Origin: Corynebacterium sp. HMSC27B11
Lineage (GTDB): Bacteria > Actinomycetota > Actinomycetes > Mycobacteriales > Mycobacteriaceae
Length of the DNA: 43,232 nt
Assembly: GCF_001815985.1 (NCBI RefSeq)
Contig: NZ_KV823574.1
Location: 1-43,232, forward strand
Direction of reading: 5' to 3'
The translations under genes were made by a program, and so were the position numbers. The notes under the pieces were generated by a model. It worked only from the letters and a program-made list of their open reading frames with translations. It searched no databases and had not been told where the DNA came from. Positions 7,849 to 16,115 of this stretch are shown piece by piece. The first letter of the stretch is position 1, and each line of letters opens with the position of its first letter.

Positions 7849-7971
7849 TGGGGTGGGGTGGTGTTGGGGGGGTAGCGCCAGGACTGCCATGCGCGTTGGC
7901 GTAGGCGGTGTCTGGTGCGGGCGCTATGGTTAGAGGGAATCGAGCCCCACCTGTCACATAAGGAACACGCC

Positions 7972-8817
7972 ATGCAGCGCACCACCCGGACCCATGCCCG
8001 CCACCACCGCACCCTGCGCGGGCGCATCCTGCGAGGTGCTGCGGGTCTGCTCGCCAGCCTCGGCATTGCTGCCGGGCTGGGCGTCGGTGCGGCCGGGCAG
8101 GCGGCAGCCAACCCGATGGGCTCCCTCGACGCAGCGCTCACGGCCACCGGCCAGCCAGGCCCACACCGTGTGCCGGGGCACTACTTCACCTCGCCCACCG
8201 CGCCGGCTGAGCAGCAGCGCATCAAGCCTCGCGCTCTGCTGGGTCCATCCACCCCGATCATGGTGGGCGACAGCATCTGCACCCTCTCGGTGGCGGGTAT
8301 TGATGCCGCGGGCAACAAGGTGGGAATCACCGCCGCTCACTGTGGCGTGCCGGGCAGCCCGGTGCGTTCCCTCGACGCCCCCGAGGCCGGTGTGATCGGC
8401 AAGGTCGTGAAGTTCGGCAACCTGGACTATTCCGTCATCCGCCTGCGCCCCGATGTTCAGCTGACCCGGAACTACGGCCGCGTCGCGCTGAACCGAATCG
8501 GTGGCCCGGTGCCTGGCGTGCCAAACGCGGCCTGCAAGACTGGTGTGGCCACCGGTACCAAGTGCGGTCCGGTGCTGGGGCAACTCGGCCAGACCTTCGT
8601 GAGCCACATCTGCGCATCCCTCGGGGACTCCGGTGCACCCGTCTACGCGGGCGGCCGCCTGGTCGGCATCCTCAACGGCGGCTTCCAGCCGCTGCCGAGC
8701 TGCACCACCCCGCTGCAGGGCCCGCTGCACTCCCCGGCGGTGTCCACCACCTGGGATGCCATCGCGGCGGACATGAACGCGCTCGGCGGTTCCGGCGCGG
8801 GCTTCCGCCTGCCCTAA
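7972..8817 (+). CDS. Secreted S1-family (trypsin-like) serine protease
   Basis: A 281-residue protein with a basic N-terminus and a long hydrophobic stretch (about 19-46) ending in AANP, a Sec signal peptide probably cleaved near 46. The mature part has a chymotrypsin-type triad: H123 in TAAHC, D152 in LDYSVI and S220 in GDSGAPV. Six cysteines (103/124, 188/198, 214/244) are placed to form disulfides. There is no C-terminal anchor, so it should be released. AAGGA sits 7 nt before ATG 7972. It stands alone, divergent from the manganese operon and convergent to chorismate mutase. Substrate unknown. Confidence 0.88.
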   Translation: MQRTTRTHARHHRTLRGRILRGAAGLLASLGIAAGLGVGAAGQAAANPMGSLDAALTATGQPGPHRVPGHYFTSPTAPAEQQRIKPRALLGPSTPIMVGDSICTLSVAGIDAAGNKVGITAAHCGVPGSPVRSLDAPEAGVIGKVVKFGNLDYSVIRLRPDVQLTRNYGRVALNRIGGPVPGVPNAACKTGVATGTKCGPVLGQLGQTFVSHICASLGDSGAPVYAGGRLVGILNGGFQPLPSCTTPLQGPLHSPAVSTTWDAIAADMNALGGSGAGFRLP

Positions 8818-8918
8818 CGGATAGCGTTAGCGGAAAACGCTAGTGCACAGCACTGGCGTGCCGGCGCACAGCAACGTCCCTGACACCCAAGCGCGAGCGC
8901 AGAACCCTCGGTCATAAA

Positions 8919-8950
8919 GCTGCCCCCGACGACGCATCGTCGGGGGCAGC
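8919..8950. terminator. Hairpin between convergent protease and chorismate mutase genes
   Basis: A perfect 14-bp stem (8919-8932 with 8937-8950) around a CGCA loop. There is no long T-run on either side. Confidence 0.65.
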
Positions 8951-8998
8951 TGCGCGTTGGGGCAGGGTGCGCAGGGGCCTCAGGGAGTGAAGGCGGGG

Positions 8999-9352
8999 CT
9001 AGCCCAGCCGACCACGGCCAAGCTGCAGCAGCGCCTTGGCGATCTCCACGCCCTCGGAGCCGAACTCCTCGCGGAACTGGTTAATGATCGCCACCTCACG
9101 GGTGTAGACCAGGCGGGTACCGCCGGAGCCCAGGCGGGTCTTGCCGATGGCCTTCGAGACGGCGGAGCGGCGGTGGATCGCATCAATGATCGTCCGGTCC
9201 ATCCGGTTGATCTCCTGGCGATACTTCTGAATCTCCTCATCGGAGAGCGGATCATCGGTACCGGAGGGCATGCGCACCTCGAAGTCCTTAGCCGGAGCCT
9301 CCGGCCCATCCCCGATGCCGGGGTTCATCGCTGCGCCATCTTCGCTAGTCAT
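8999..9352 (-). CDS. Chorismate mutase (AroQ class, actinobacterial type)
   Basis: Converts chorismate to prephenate for Phe and Tyr synthesis. The 117-residue protein has a ~30-residue flexible N-terminus and an all-alpha AroQ core: EEIQKYRQEINRMDRTIIDA (helix 1), RRSAVSKAIGKTRLGSGG with the family's Arg and Lys ligands, then YTREVAIINQFREEFG. Size and order match the short high-G+C Gram-positive enzyme (Rv0948c in M. tuberculosis), which needs DAHP synthase for full activity. ATG 9352 has TACAAT 7 nt upstream, hence probably leaderless. It is divergent from pcrA, as in mycobacteria. Confidence 0.88.
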   Translation of the reverse strand: MTSEDGAAMNPGIGDGPEAPAKDFEVRMPSGTDDPLSDEEIQKYRQEINRMDRTIIDAIHRRSAVSKAIGKTRLGSGGTRLVYTREVAIINQFREEFGSEGVEIAKALLQLGRGRLG

Positions 9353-9408
9353 AGCTTTGATTGTACGTCGCGCAGCCGTGTCTGGGGCATCTACTAGCCT
9401 GGTAGACG

Positions 9409-11187
9409 ATGAACACTCCTGATGAGCAAGACAGCCTCTTTCCCATGACCCCTGGTGCCGCACGTCCGGCGGGCCAGGCGGCCAGCCACGCCGGCGAGCA
9501 GCCAGCCACCGGTGCGAGCGGACCGGAGGCAGAACAGGCCGAGGAACTGCCGCTGCCAGAGCCGGAGTTCGACCCTGAGTTCGACCCTGGGTTTGATGCG
9601 GCCCCGCCCCCGGAGGACGCCCCACCCGCGGGCTACGAGGAGCTGGTCGCGCTCATGAACGAGGCCACGGCCCAGCCGGGTGCGCAGGGCGAGCACGCCC
9701 CCGCGCAGCCGACGGAGAGTCAGTCGCAGGGGCAGCGCCAGCCACGTCAGGGAGCGCAGCACGCCGGGGACGTCGACGACTTCCTGGGAACCGCAAGCAG
9801 CGGGAACCGACGTCCTGACACAACAGCAGCGAGCCCCTTCGACCGACGCCACGCGCCGGACAACCGCGAGCAACTGCTGGCCGGGCTCAACCCGCAGCAG
9901 AAGGAAGCCGTGCAGCACACCGGCAGCCCGCTGCTCATCGTCGCGGGCGCGGGATCAGGGAAGACCAGCGTGCTGACCCGCCGCATCGCCTGGCTGCTGT
10001 CCACCGGTGTTGCGCCCTGGCAGATCCTCGCGATCACCTTCACCAATAAGGCCGCGGCGGAGATGCGCGAGCGTGTCGCCGACCTCGTTGGCCCCGCCGC
10101 CGAGCGGATGTGGGTCTCCACCTTCCACTCCATGTGCGTGCGCATCCTGCGCAGCAACGCTCACCTCGTGGCGGGGCTGAATACCAACTTCACGATCTAC
10201 GACTCGGATGACTCCAAGCGCCTGATCACCATGGTCATTAAGGACCACAACCTGGACGTCAAGGAATTCGCGCCCCGCGGTGTGCTGTCCACGATCAGCA
10301 ACTGGAAGAACGAGCTCGTCGGGCCTAGTACTGCGAAGGCTGAGGCGGACGCGGACAGCAACTTCCACAAGCAGACCGTCGCCTCCCTGTACGCGGATTA
10401 CCAAAAGCGCCTCCGGGCGGCGAACGCCGTGGACTTCGACGACCTGATCGGCGAGGTCGTCGGCATCCTGCGCAACAACCCGCAGGTCGCGGAGCATTAC
10501 CGCCGCCGCTTCCGCCACGTCCTCGTCGATGAGTACCAGGACACCAACCACGCGCAATACGTGCTGGTCTCCACCCTGGTCGGCGAAGAGGGCAGCGGGG
10601 GCGGTGAGCTCGCCGTGGTGGGTGATGCGGACCAGTCCATCTACGCCTTCCGCGGCGCGACGATCCGCAATATCGAGGAATTCGAGCGCGACTACCCGAA
10701 CGCCCACACCATCCTTCTGGAGCAGAACTACCGCTCTACGCAGACCATCCTCTCCGCGGCGAACGCCGTGATCGACCGCAACACCGAGCGGCGACCCAAG
10801 AAGCTGTGGACCGACCTCGGCCAGGGCGAGAAGATCGCCGGTTACGTGGCGGATAACGAGCACGACGAGGCCCGCTTCATCGCAGGCGAGATCGACCGGC
10901 TCGTCGACGAGGGCGGGCCTACGGGGATATCTCCATCATGTACCGCACCAACAACGCCTCCCGCGCGCTGGAGGACGTGCTCATGCGCTCCGGGCTGCCG
11001 TACAAGGTCGTGGGTGGCACCCGCTTCTACGAGCGCAAGGAGATCCGAGACATCGTTTCCTACCTCAAGGTGCTCGATAACCCGGAGGACACGGTCGCGC
11101 TGCGCCGCATCATCAACACCCCGCGGCGAGGCATCGGCGATCGGGCGCTTGCGCAGGTCACCGTCCACGCTGAAGCGCAGGGGGTGA
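9409..11187 (+). CDS. pcrA: ATP-dependent DNA helicase PcrA/UvrD, 5' part before a frameshift
   Basis: Superfamily 1A helicase that unwinds DNA 3' to 5' in repair and replication-fork clearance. The first ~150 residues are a Pro/Gln/Glu-rich disordered extension absent from typical PcrA. The motor begins at NPQQKEAV (161), with Walker A AGAGSGKT at 179-186, VDEYQDTNHAQY (motif II), GDADQSIYAFRGA (III) and LEQNYRSTQTIL (IV). True homology ends near residue 503. After GGCGGG at 10912-10917 the frame turns to non-homologous residues until the stop at 11187, and the protein continues in another frame from about 10917. TAGCCT is 8 nt before the ATG. The neighbours (chorismate mutase, M23 peptidase) match Rv0948c–Rv0950c. 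Confidence 0.8.
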   Translation: MNTPDEQDSLFPMTPGAARPAGQAASHAGEQPATGASGPEAEQAEELPLPEPEFDPEFDPGFDAAPPPEDAPPAGYEELVALMNEATAQPGAQGEHAPAQPTESQSQGQRQPRQGAQHAGDVDDFLGTASSGNRRPDTTAASPFDRRHAPDNREQLLAGLNPQQKEAVQHTGSPLLIVAGAGSGKTSVLTRRIAWLLSTGVAPWQILAITFTNKAAAEMRERVADLVGPAAERMWVSTFHSMCVRILRSNAHLVAGLNTNFTIYDSDDSKRLITMVIKDHNLDVKEFAPRGVLSTISNWKNELVGPSTAKAEADADSNFHKQTVASLYADYQKRLRAANAVDFDDLIGEVVGILRNNPQVAEHYRRRFRHVLVDEYQDTNHAQYVLVSTLVGEEGSGGGELAVVGDADQSIYAFRGATIRNIEEFERDYPNAHTILLEQNYRSTQTILSAANAVIDRNTERRPKKLWTDLGQGEKIAGYVADNEHDEARFIAGEIDRLVDEGGPTGISPSCTAPTTPPARWRTCSCAPGCRTRSWVAPASTSARRSETSFPTSRCSITRRTRSRCAASSTPRGEASAIGRLRRSPSTLKRRG

Positions 11188-12452
11188 GCTTCGCGCAGGG
11201 GCTGCGGGATGCCGCTGAGGACAAGGTCGCCCGGCTCGGTGGGCGCGGTCGCAACGCCATCGCGGGTTTCCTCAGCATGATGGAGAACTTGCGGAAAACG
11301 GTCGAGGATGCGGAGTTGCGCGCCTCCGACGGCAGCCCGTTGGGCCTGCCGGACCTGGGCGCGATCATCGCCGCCATCGTGGAGCAGAGCGGCTACCGGG
11401 CCGAGCTGGAGAAGTCCAATGACCCGCAGGACCAGACCCGGTTGGATAACGTCAACGAGCTGATCAGCGTGGGCCACGAGTTCAGCCAGGAGGCGGCACA
11501 CCAGAAGGCCTACGAGGAGATGCCCGCGGGCAAGGCGGTGCAGCCCGAGGTGCAGCTCAAGCAGGACGTCGCCGACGCGATGCTCGACGAGGGCGAAGCC
11601 CCGCTGGGCAGCGTGCAGGCCTTCCTGGAGCGGGTCAGCCTGGTCGCGGACGCCGACCAGATCCCGGAGGAAGGCGCTGGCCAGATCACGCTGATGACCC
11701 TGCACACTGCCAAGGGGCTGGAGTTCCCGGTGGTCTTCCTCACCGGCTGGGAGGACGGCCAGTTCCCGCACATGCGTGCGCTCAGCGACCCGACGGAGCT
11801 CGCCGAGGAACGCCGCCTGGCGTACGTGGGAATTACCCGTGCGAAGGAAAAGCTCTACATCTGCCGCGCGATCACCCGCTCCGGCTGGGGCGCGCCCGTG
11901 AATAACCCGCCCTCGCGCTTCATCTCCGAGGTGCCCGAGGAACTGGTGGAGTGGCTCCGCGAAGAACCGGATTGGGCGGGATCCTGGGGCAGTGGTGGCT
12001 ATGCCGATGGCTCCAGCTTTGGCGGTGGCTCTGGTTACTCGGGTGGCTGGGGCCGCTCCGGGGGCTGGGGCTCGGGTGGTTCTGGCGGCTACGGCAGCCG
12101 GAGTGGCGGTTTCGACGGCGGGCGTACCTTCGGTGCGGGCCGTGCAGGTTCCGGATTTAGCTCTGCAGGAAGAGGCTCTGGTGGCGCGTCCGGCGGCAAC
12201 TCCACCGGCTTCCGGCCGGGCAAGCCTGCGGGCAAGGGTGCGGCCGCGAAGGGCAAGAAGAAGGCCACAGATCGCAGTGGCAAGCCCTTGGAGCTGGCCG
12301 TGGGCGACCGCGTCAACCACGATAAGTACGGCCTGGGCACTGTTAAGAGCGTCGACGGCGCGGGCAGCCACACCACCGTCATGATCGACTTCGGCAGCCG
12401 CGGCACCGTGCGCCTCATGCTCTTTGGTGGCGTGCCGATGGAGAAGCTCTAG
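10938..12452 (+). CDS. pcrA: ATP-dependent DNA helicase PcrA/UvrD, 3' part after the frameshift
   Basis: This frame holds the rest of the helicase: MYRTNNASRALEDVLMR (motif IVa region), domain 2B, LMTLHTAKGLEFPVVFLTG (motif V) and ERRLAYVGITRAKEKLYI (motif VI). A Gly/Ser-rich linker of about 80 residues and a C-terminal Tudor-like domain follow (VGDRVNHDKYGLGTV…), the part that binds RNA polymerase in PcrA/UvrD. Homology in this frame starts already at 10917 (AYGDISI), before the ATG, so this is not a natural independent gene. Restoring one G to the GGG at 10915-10917 would give a single ~1014-residue protein. With the shift as written, motifs V and VI are lost from the main product. Confidence 0.75.
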   Translation: MYRTNNASRALEDVLMRSGLPYKVVGGTRFYERKEIRDIVSYLKVLDNPEDTVALRRIINTPRRGIGDRALAQVTVHAEAQGVSFAQGLRDAAEDKVARLGGRGRNAIAGFLSMMENLRKTVEDAELRASDGSPLGLPDLGAIIAAIVEQSGYRAELEKSNDPQDQTRLDNVNELISVGHEFSQEAAHQKAYEEMPAGKAVQPEVQLKQDVADAMLDEGEAPLGSVQAFLERVSLVADADQIPEEGAGQITLMTLHTAKGLEFPVVFLTGWEDGQFPHMRALSDPTELAEERRLAYVGITRAKEKLYICRAITRSGWGAPVNNPPSRFISEVPEELVEWLREEPDWAGSWGSGGYADGSSFGGGSGYSGGWGRSGGWGSGGSGGYGSRSGGFDGGRTFGAGRAGSGFSSAGRGSGGASGGNSTGFRPGKPAGKGAAAKGKKKATDRSGKPLELAVGDRVNHDKYGLGTVKSVDGAGSHTTVMIDFGSRGTVRLMLFGGVPMEKL

Positions 12453-12467
12453 GGAGGGGCGGCACCG

Positions 12468-12558
12468 CCCTAGAGCGTGCTCTATAGCAGCCCCAGAGCG
12501 GTCTTCTAACTAACCCAGAGCGGTCGCTCTAACAAGCCCGGAGGGGTCGTATAACAAG
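12468..12558 (+). repeat. Four imperfect 22-23 bp tandem repeats with internal hairpins
   Basis: Units begin at 12468, 12491, 12514 and 12537 and share a pattern close to CCCAGAGCGGTCNCTCTAACAAG. Units 1 and 3 contain a 6-bp inverted repeat (TAGAGC-GT-GCTCTA; AGAGCG-GT-CGCTCT). The array fills the gap between pcrA and the convergent M23 peptidase gene. Confidence 0.6.
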
Positions 12559-12565
12559 AAGAAAA

Positions 12566-12599
12566 GCTCCCGACCCCGTGTGCAGCAGGGTGGGAGCTA
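12566..12599 (-). terminator. Terminator of the M23 peptidase gene
   Basis: Read on the minus strand, AGCTCCC...GGGAGCT forms a 7-bp stem with further ACCC/GGGT pairing and is followed by CTTTTCTTCTT. It is placed just after the peptidase stop codon. Confidence 0.6.
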
Positions 12600-12616
12600 T
12601 TCGCGTCAGCGTCGAG

Positions 12617-13360
12617 CTAGATCTCGATGCCCAGGTCACGCAGCCACGGCACCGGGTCGATCGGGCCGGAGCCGTTCGGGTGGATCTCGAAGTGCAGGTG
12701 TGGGCCGGTGGAGAAGCCCTCGTTGCCCATGCCGGCGATCTTCTGGCCAGCGGTCACGCGGTCACCGACGGAGACGTCGATGGTGGCGATGTGGCCGTAG
12801 ACGGTGATGTCACCGTTGTCGTGCTTGACGCGCACCCAGTTGCCGAAACCGGAAGCCGGGCCAGCGTCGATGACGGTGCCGTCCTTGACTGCGCGGATCG
12901 CGGTGCCGATGGCGTTCGCGATGTCCACGCCGTTGTGGTTGGTGCCCCAGCGAGCGCCGAAACCAGAGGTGAAGGAGCCCTCGGCAGGCTTAGCAGCCTG
13001 CGGGGCGCGGGATGCGGCATCAGCGGCAGCGCGCTGCTTGGCGAACTCCAGAGCGGAGGAGAGCTGTGCGGACAGGTCCGCGGTGGTCTCCTGCAGCTGC
13101 GGGACCTCGAGGATGCGCGGGGCGTCAGCCGCGGAGCTGCCCCCGGCCTCCTGGGCCAGGAAAGAGGAGTCGGCGGCCAGCTCGATGGAGCCATCAGCTG
13201 GGGTGGCGGAGTTTGCCTGCTGAGCGCCAGCGGTAGCGCCTGCGGCGCCAGCCGTGGAGACGGCACCCGTTGCAACGGCGACCAATGCGAGACGGCGCTT
13301 GGCGCTGTTATCTACCTTGCGGTGCTGGCCAACGCGCCGGGTGCTGGAGGTCTTCTGCAC
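12617..13360 (-). CDS. Secreted M23-family peptidase (LytM-like, Rv0950c homologue)
   Basis: A 247-residue cell-wall peptidase. Residues 1-50 hold a basic start and a hydrophobic Ala-rich stretch, a signal peptide or anchor; a coiled region (about 85-115) follows. The M23 domain covers about 125-247 with zinc/catalytic residues H142 and D146 in HNGVD, H190 in VYGHIA and the HLH at 221-223, all present, so it should be active, unlike degenerate LytM regulators. The start is GTG at 13360 with AAGG upstream. A TTGGTT–17 bp–ACAATA promoter can be read, and an MtrA-like repeat (13410-13428) lies between it and the gene. In C. glutamicum MtrA represses M23 peptidase genes such as mepA. The position after pcrA matches Rv0950c. 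Confidence 0.87.
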   Translation of the reverse strand: MQKTSSTRRVGQHRKVDNSAKRRLALVAVATGAVSTAGAAGATAGAQQANSATPADGSIELAADSSFLAQEAGGSSAADAPRILEVPQLQETTADLSAQLSSALEFAKQRAAADAASRAPQAAKPAEGSFTSGFGARWGTNHNGVDIANAIGTAIRAVKDGTVIDAGPASGFGNWVRVKHDNGDITVYGHIATIDVSVGDRVTAGQKIAGMGNEGFSTGPHLHFEIHPNGSGPIDPVPWLRDLGIEI

Positions 13361-13788
13361 GTTCCTTGCCCTTTCAAGCTTTGGAGACAGTGATCTACTC
13401 GCTGGTGTTTCGTAACCAGATCGTTATGAACGAGAGTTACTTTATTGTGTCCTTTCGTATGTTTCAACCAATATTGCGGGAATATAACGACAAGTGAACG
13501 CTGTGGCTGGTGTGATTAACGGGCGAATGGCGGGGGAGCGGGGTGAAAGTGCAGCTCAGCACGCCTTTTCTGCAGGTTAATGTGGGGTGTTTCGTCCCCG
13601 TGTCTGCGTGATACACCCAAAAAGGGTGGGTAAAGTCACATTCCACCCGTCTGCGTTTCCATACCTTCGCCCCCTCGCCAGCTTCGACCAGCGCAGCAGC
13701 CATGCGAGGCTCACCCCGTGTTCGCCCGGAAACGCCGGAAAGCGCAGTGAATGTCACAGCGCGGTCAGGGGCAGGCACAATAGACACT
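13361..13788. other. 428-bp intergenic region between M23 peptidase and perM
   Basis: No gene is supported here. The left part (13381-13500) is A+T-rich and holds the minus-strand peptidase promoter and the MtrA-like box. A small CACCC-AAAAA-GGGTG hairpin lies at 13614-13628. CACAAT at 13776-13781 is the likely -10 of perM. The open frame to the right could extend back to an ATG at 13702, but that part does not look like protein. Confidence 0.5.
13410..13428 (-). promoter_or_regulatory. MtrA-box-like direct repeat upstream of the M23 peptidase
   Basis: On the plus strand TCGTAACC-AGA-TCGTTATG, i.e. two 8-nt direct repeats spaced by 3 nt. It has the same layout and spacer as the box before betP (39491-39509). 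The position is just downstream of the deduced -10, which suits repression. MtrA identity rests on recalled knowledge of the C. glutamicum 8-3-8 consensus. Confidence 0.45.
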
Positions 13789-15465
13789 GTGAGTAGACAA
13801 GCCGACAACCCCCGTTCCAGACCGCGCCGCAGTGCCGCCCGCCAGGCGGGACGCCGCCCGGCCGGCCCCCACCGGCGCCCACCGGCACGCCCGTCGTCTA
13901 TTCAGGCCACCCCGGCCGGGCGCTCCCCGGCAGGCCACAGCTCCCAGGACCGCTTCCACCGCTCGGAACGCGGCGAGCGTACCGTCCCGCGCACTGGCCA
14001 GCGGCAGCAGCCGGGCAGGGGAGCGGGGCTGAAGCACCGTTGGGAGTTGTGGCGGCCCCACATCAAACGCTTCCTGCCCACCCTGCTGGCTAACCACGGG
14101 GTCACGATCGCGATCGCCCTGACCTTCGCGGTGATCGTGGGCATCGGCGCGACATTCTCGATGGTGCCCAGCGTCCTCGCCAGCGTCTGGATGGTGGCCA
14201 ACGCCGCCCCGCTGAAAATGCAGGGCGTGGAGCTGGGCTTCGTCCCACTGCTTCCCGCGATCGCCGTGATCCTCGGGCATTCCCGCCGCATCACGAAGGC
14301 GCTGGGGGACAAGGTCAGCGTCCGGGGTTTAAGGGTCTTCGCCGCCCTCGGCATCGGCCTGCCTATGGTACTGACCTTCATCGCTTGGCTCATGCTCCTG
14401 GACGCCGGTCGCGTCTTCGACGTCCAGGCGCCCCACCTGGGGCGGGCCCTGCTAAACACCTTCCTTGTTAACGGTCTTGCCGTGGCCATCGGCATGCGGG
14501 GGCGCATCTGGCGGGCCCTGCTGCTGCGCCGCCATTGGCCGACCTGGCCCGTGGAATCCGTCCGCCTGGGCCGGAATTTCCTGGGCTGGATGTGCGTAGC
14601 CGGTCTGCTGGGCGTGGTGATCGCCCTAATCGGCAACTGGTCCGCCTTCCGCGCGGCCTACGAGATCGCGCCGGGCTTCTGGCCTGGCGTGGGCCTGACC
14701 CTCCTGGCCCTGCTCTACCTGCCGAATGTTGTGATCGGCGCGGCAGCCGTCCTGCTGGGTGGGGAGTACAACCTCGGCTTTGGCCTGTTCAGCCTCTTCA
14801 ACATCACCAACGTCGAGCTGCCTCCGCTGCCGATCCTGGCGGCTGCGCCGAACGCGCCCATCCCGGGCGGGCCATTCCTGCTGGCGATTCCCGCGATCGT
14901 CGCCGTGGCCACCGTCTACCGCTTCGTGCGCCAGCGCAACTACGTGGAGTCCCCGGTATTCACTGGCCTGGGCGCAGGGGTCGCTGCCCTGGTGCTCGCC
15001 TTCATTGGCGCGTGGCTGGCGCGCGGCGTGCTGGGCACCGTCGGGACTACCGGGCCGCTGCCGTGGTTGGCCGCCGTCGAGGCGGGTGCCTGGTTGCTGC
15101 TGCCCGCCACCGTGTTGATGTGGTTCTTCGCCCGCGCCGGTGCCGCGGTCACCGAGGCGGTCCCGGCCGACGAGGTCGCTCCTGCCGAGGACAGTGAGCA
15201 CGAAGACACCGAGCACGAGGAAGACGTCGCCGACTACGACGGCGAGGACGAAGACATCAACGATGACGGGGATGCTGTCGAAGACGACGTCGCCGAAGGC
15301 GAAGATGTAGAGGACGACGACGCCACCGCCGACGACGGGGACGAGACCCCCGGCGAAGACGACGCCGCCGACGTCGCAGAAGAAGACGAAGAAGGCGAAG
15401 AGCCCGACAACGCAGACCTCGACAACGAGGCCGACGGTGAAGTCGAGGAGAACGAGGAGAACTAA
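13789..15465 (+). CDS. perM: Polytopic membrane protein PerM (DUF6350), cell-division/persistence factor
   Basis: A 558-residue protein in three parts. Residues 1-95 are Arg/Pro-rich and basic. Residues 100-450 have about nine to ten membrane segments. From 460 to the end is a ~100-residue Asp/Glu tail with hardly any basic residue. Its place directly before purN-purH matches Rv0955 (PerM) of M. tuberculosis, which stabilises the divisome and is needed for chronic infection; family assignment is by synteny and topology. GTG 13789 is chosen because CACAAT lies 7 nt upstream (leaderless). The stop overlaps the purN start (TAATG). The acidic tail is longer than I would expect and is compositionally simple. 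Confidence 0.75.
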   Translation: MSRQADNPRSRPRRSAARQAGRRPAGPHRRPPARPSSIQATPAGRSPAGHSSQDRFHRSERGERTVPRTGQRQQPGRGAGLKHRWELWRPHIKRFLPTLLANHGVTIAIALTFAVIVGIGATFSMVPSVLASVWMVANAAPLKMQGVELGFVPLLPAIAVILGHSRRITKALGDKVSVRGLRVFAALGIGLPMVLTFIAWLMLLDAGRVFDVQAPHLGRALLNTFLVNGLAVAIGMRGRIWRALLLRRHWPTWPVESVRLGRNFLGWMCVAGLLGVVIALIGNWSAFRAAYEIAPGFWPGVGLTLLALLYLPNVVIGAAAVLLGGEYNLGFGLFSLFNITNVELPPLPILAAAPNAPIPGGPFLLAIPAIVAVATVYRFVRQRNYVESPVFTGLGAGVAALVLAFIGAWLARGVLGTVGTTGPLPWLAAVEAGAWLLLPATVLMWFFARAGAAVTEAVPADEVAPAEDSEHEDTEHEEDVADYDGEDEDINDDGDAVEDDVAEGEDVEDDDATADDGDETPGEDDAADVAEEDEEGEEPDNADLDNEADGEVEENEEN

Positions 15466-16115
15466 TGAGCCAGAACTTCCACACCACACTGCCCGCGCCC
15501 CAGGGCCGGCCGCTGCGCATCGTCGCGCTGGCCTCCGGCTCCGGCACACTCGTCCAGGCCCTCATCGACAACCTGGACCCGGCAAAAGTCGAGCTGCTCG
15601 CCATCGGCGCGGACCGCGACTGCACCGCGCTCGAGCGCGCCGAGAAGGCAGGCCTGCCGAGCTTCAAGGTGGAGTACATCCCGAAGGTCACCGACCGCGA
15701 GCAGTGGAACCGCGACCTCATCGCTGCACTCGAAAGCTGGGACGCCGACCTCATCGTCTCCGCCGGGTTCATGCGCATCATCGGCGCCGACGTCGTGGAC
15801 CGCTTCCCGGGCCGCATCATCAACACCCACCCCGCGCTGCTGCCCTCCTTCCCGGGCGCGCAGGCGGTCGTGGATGCCATCGAATACGGCGTGAAAGTCA
15901 CCGGCTCGACCGTGCACGTGGTGGACGCCGGGGTTGATTCCGGCCCGATCGTGGCACAGGAAGCGGTAAACGTGCACCCAAGCGATAAAGTGGAGACGTT
16001 GCACGAAAAAATTAAGCACGTGGAGCGGCGTTTGATCGTGCAGGTCCTGCACGAGATCGCAGGAAACGGACTCACCATCGAGGGACGAAAGGCCCAGATC
16101 AGCAGCAATGACTGA
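15465..16115 (+). CDS. purN: Phosphoribosylglycinamide formyltransferase
   Basis: Transfers a formyl group from 10-formyl-THF to GAR in the third step of purine synthesis. The 216-residue protein has the Rossmann start [18 protein letters not shown], the catalytic block [13 protein letters not shown] (with the family's Asn and His) and the [13 protein letters not shown] loop containing the essential Asp. Length is normal. The start ATG overlaps the perM stop by 1 nt, and its end overlaps purH by 8 nt, so perM–purN–purH are translated as one coupled operon. 10-Formyl-THF supply links it to the cyclo-ligase gene at 30305-31036. Confidence 0.95.
   Translation: MSQNFHTTLPAPQGRPLRIVALASGSGTLVQALIDNLDPAKVELLAIGADRDCTALERAEKAGLPSFKVEYIPKVTDREQWNRDLIAALESWDADLIVSAGFMRIIGADVVDRFPGRIINTHPALLPSFPGAQAVVDAIEYGVKVTGSTVHVVDAGVDSGPIVAQEAVNVHPSDKVETLHEKIKHVERRLIVQVLHEIAGNGLTIEGRKAQISSND

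Noticed and set aside
10842..12371. 509-codon open frame antisense to the pcrA 3' part
   Set aside because: Shadow of conserved helicase codons, low-complexity product.
12468..12558. CRISPR array
   Set aside because: Repeats are contiguous with no unique spacers and are too diverged.
13361..13788. c-di-AMP (ydaO-type) riboswitch upstream of the M23 peptidase
   Set aside because: The deduced promoter leaves only about 75 nt of leader, too short, and no conserved core was seen.
13702..13788. Longer perM start at ATG 13702
   Set aside because: The extension is not protein-like, and CACAAT lies 7 nt before GTG 13789.
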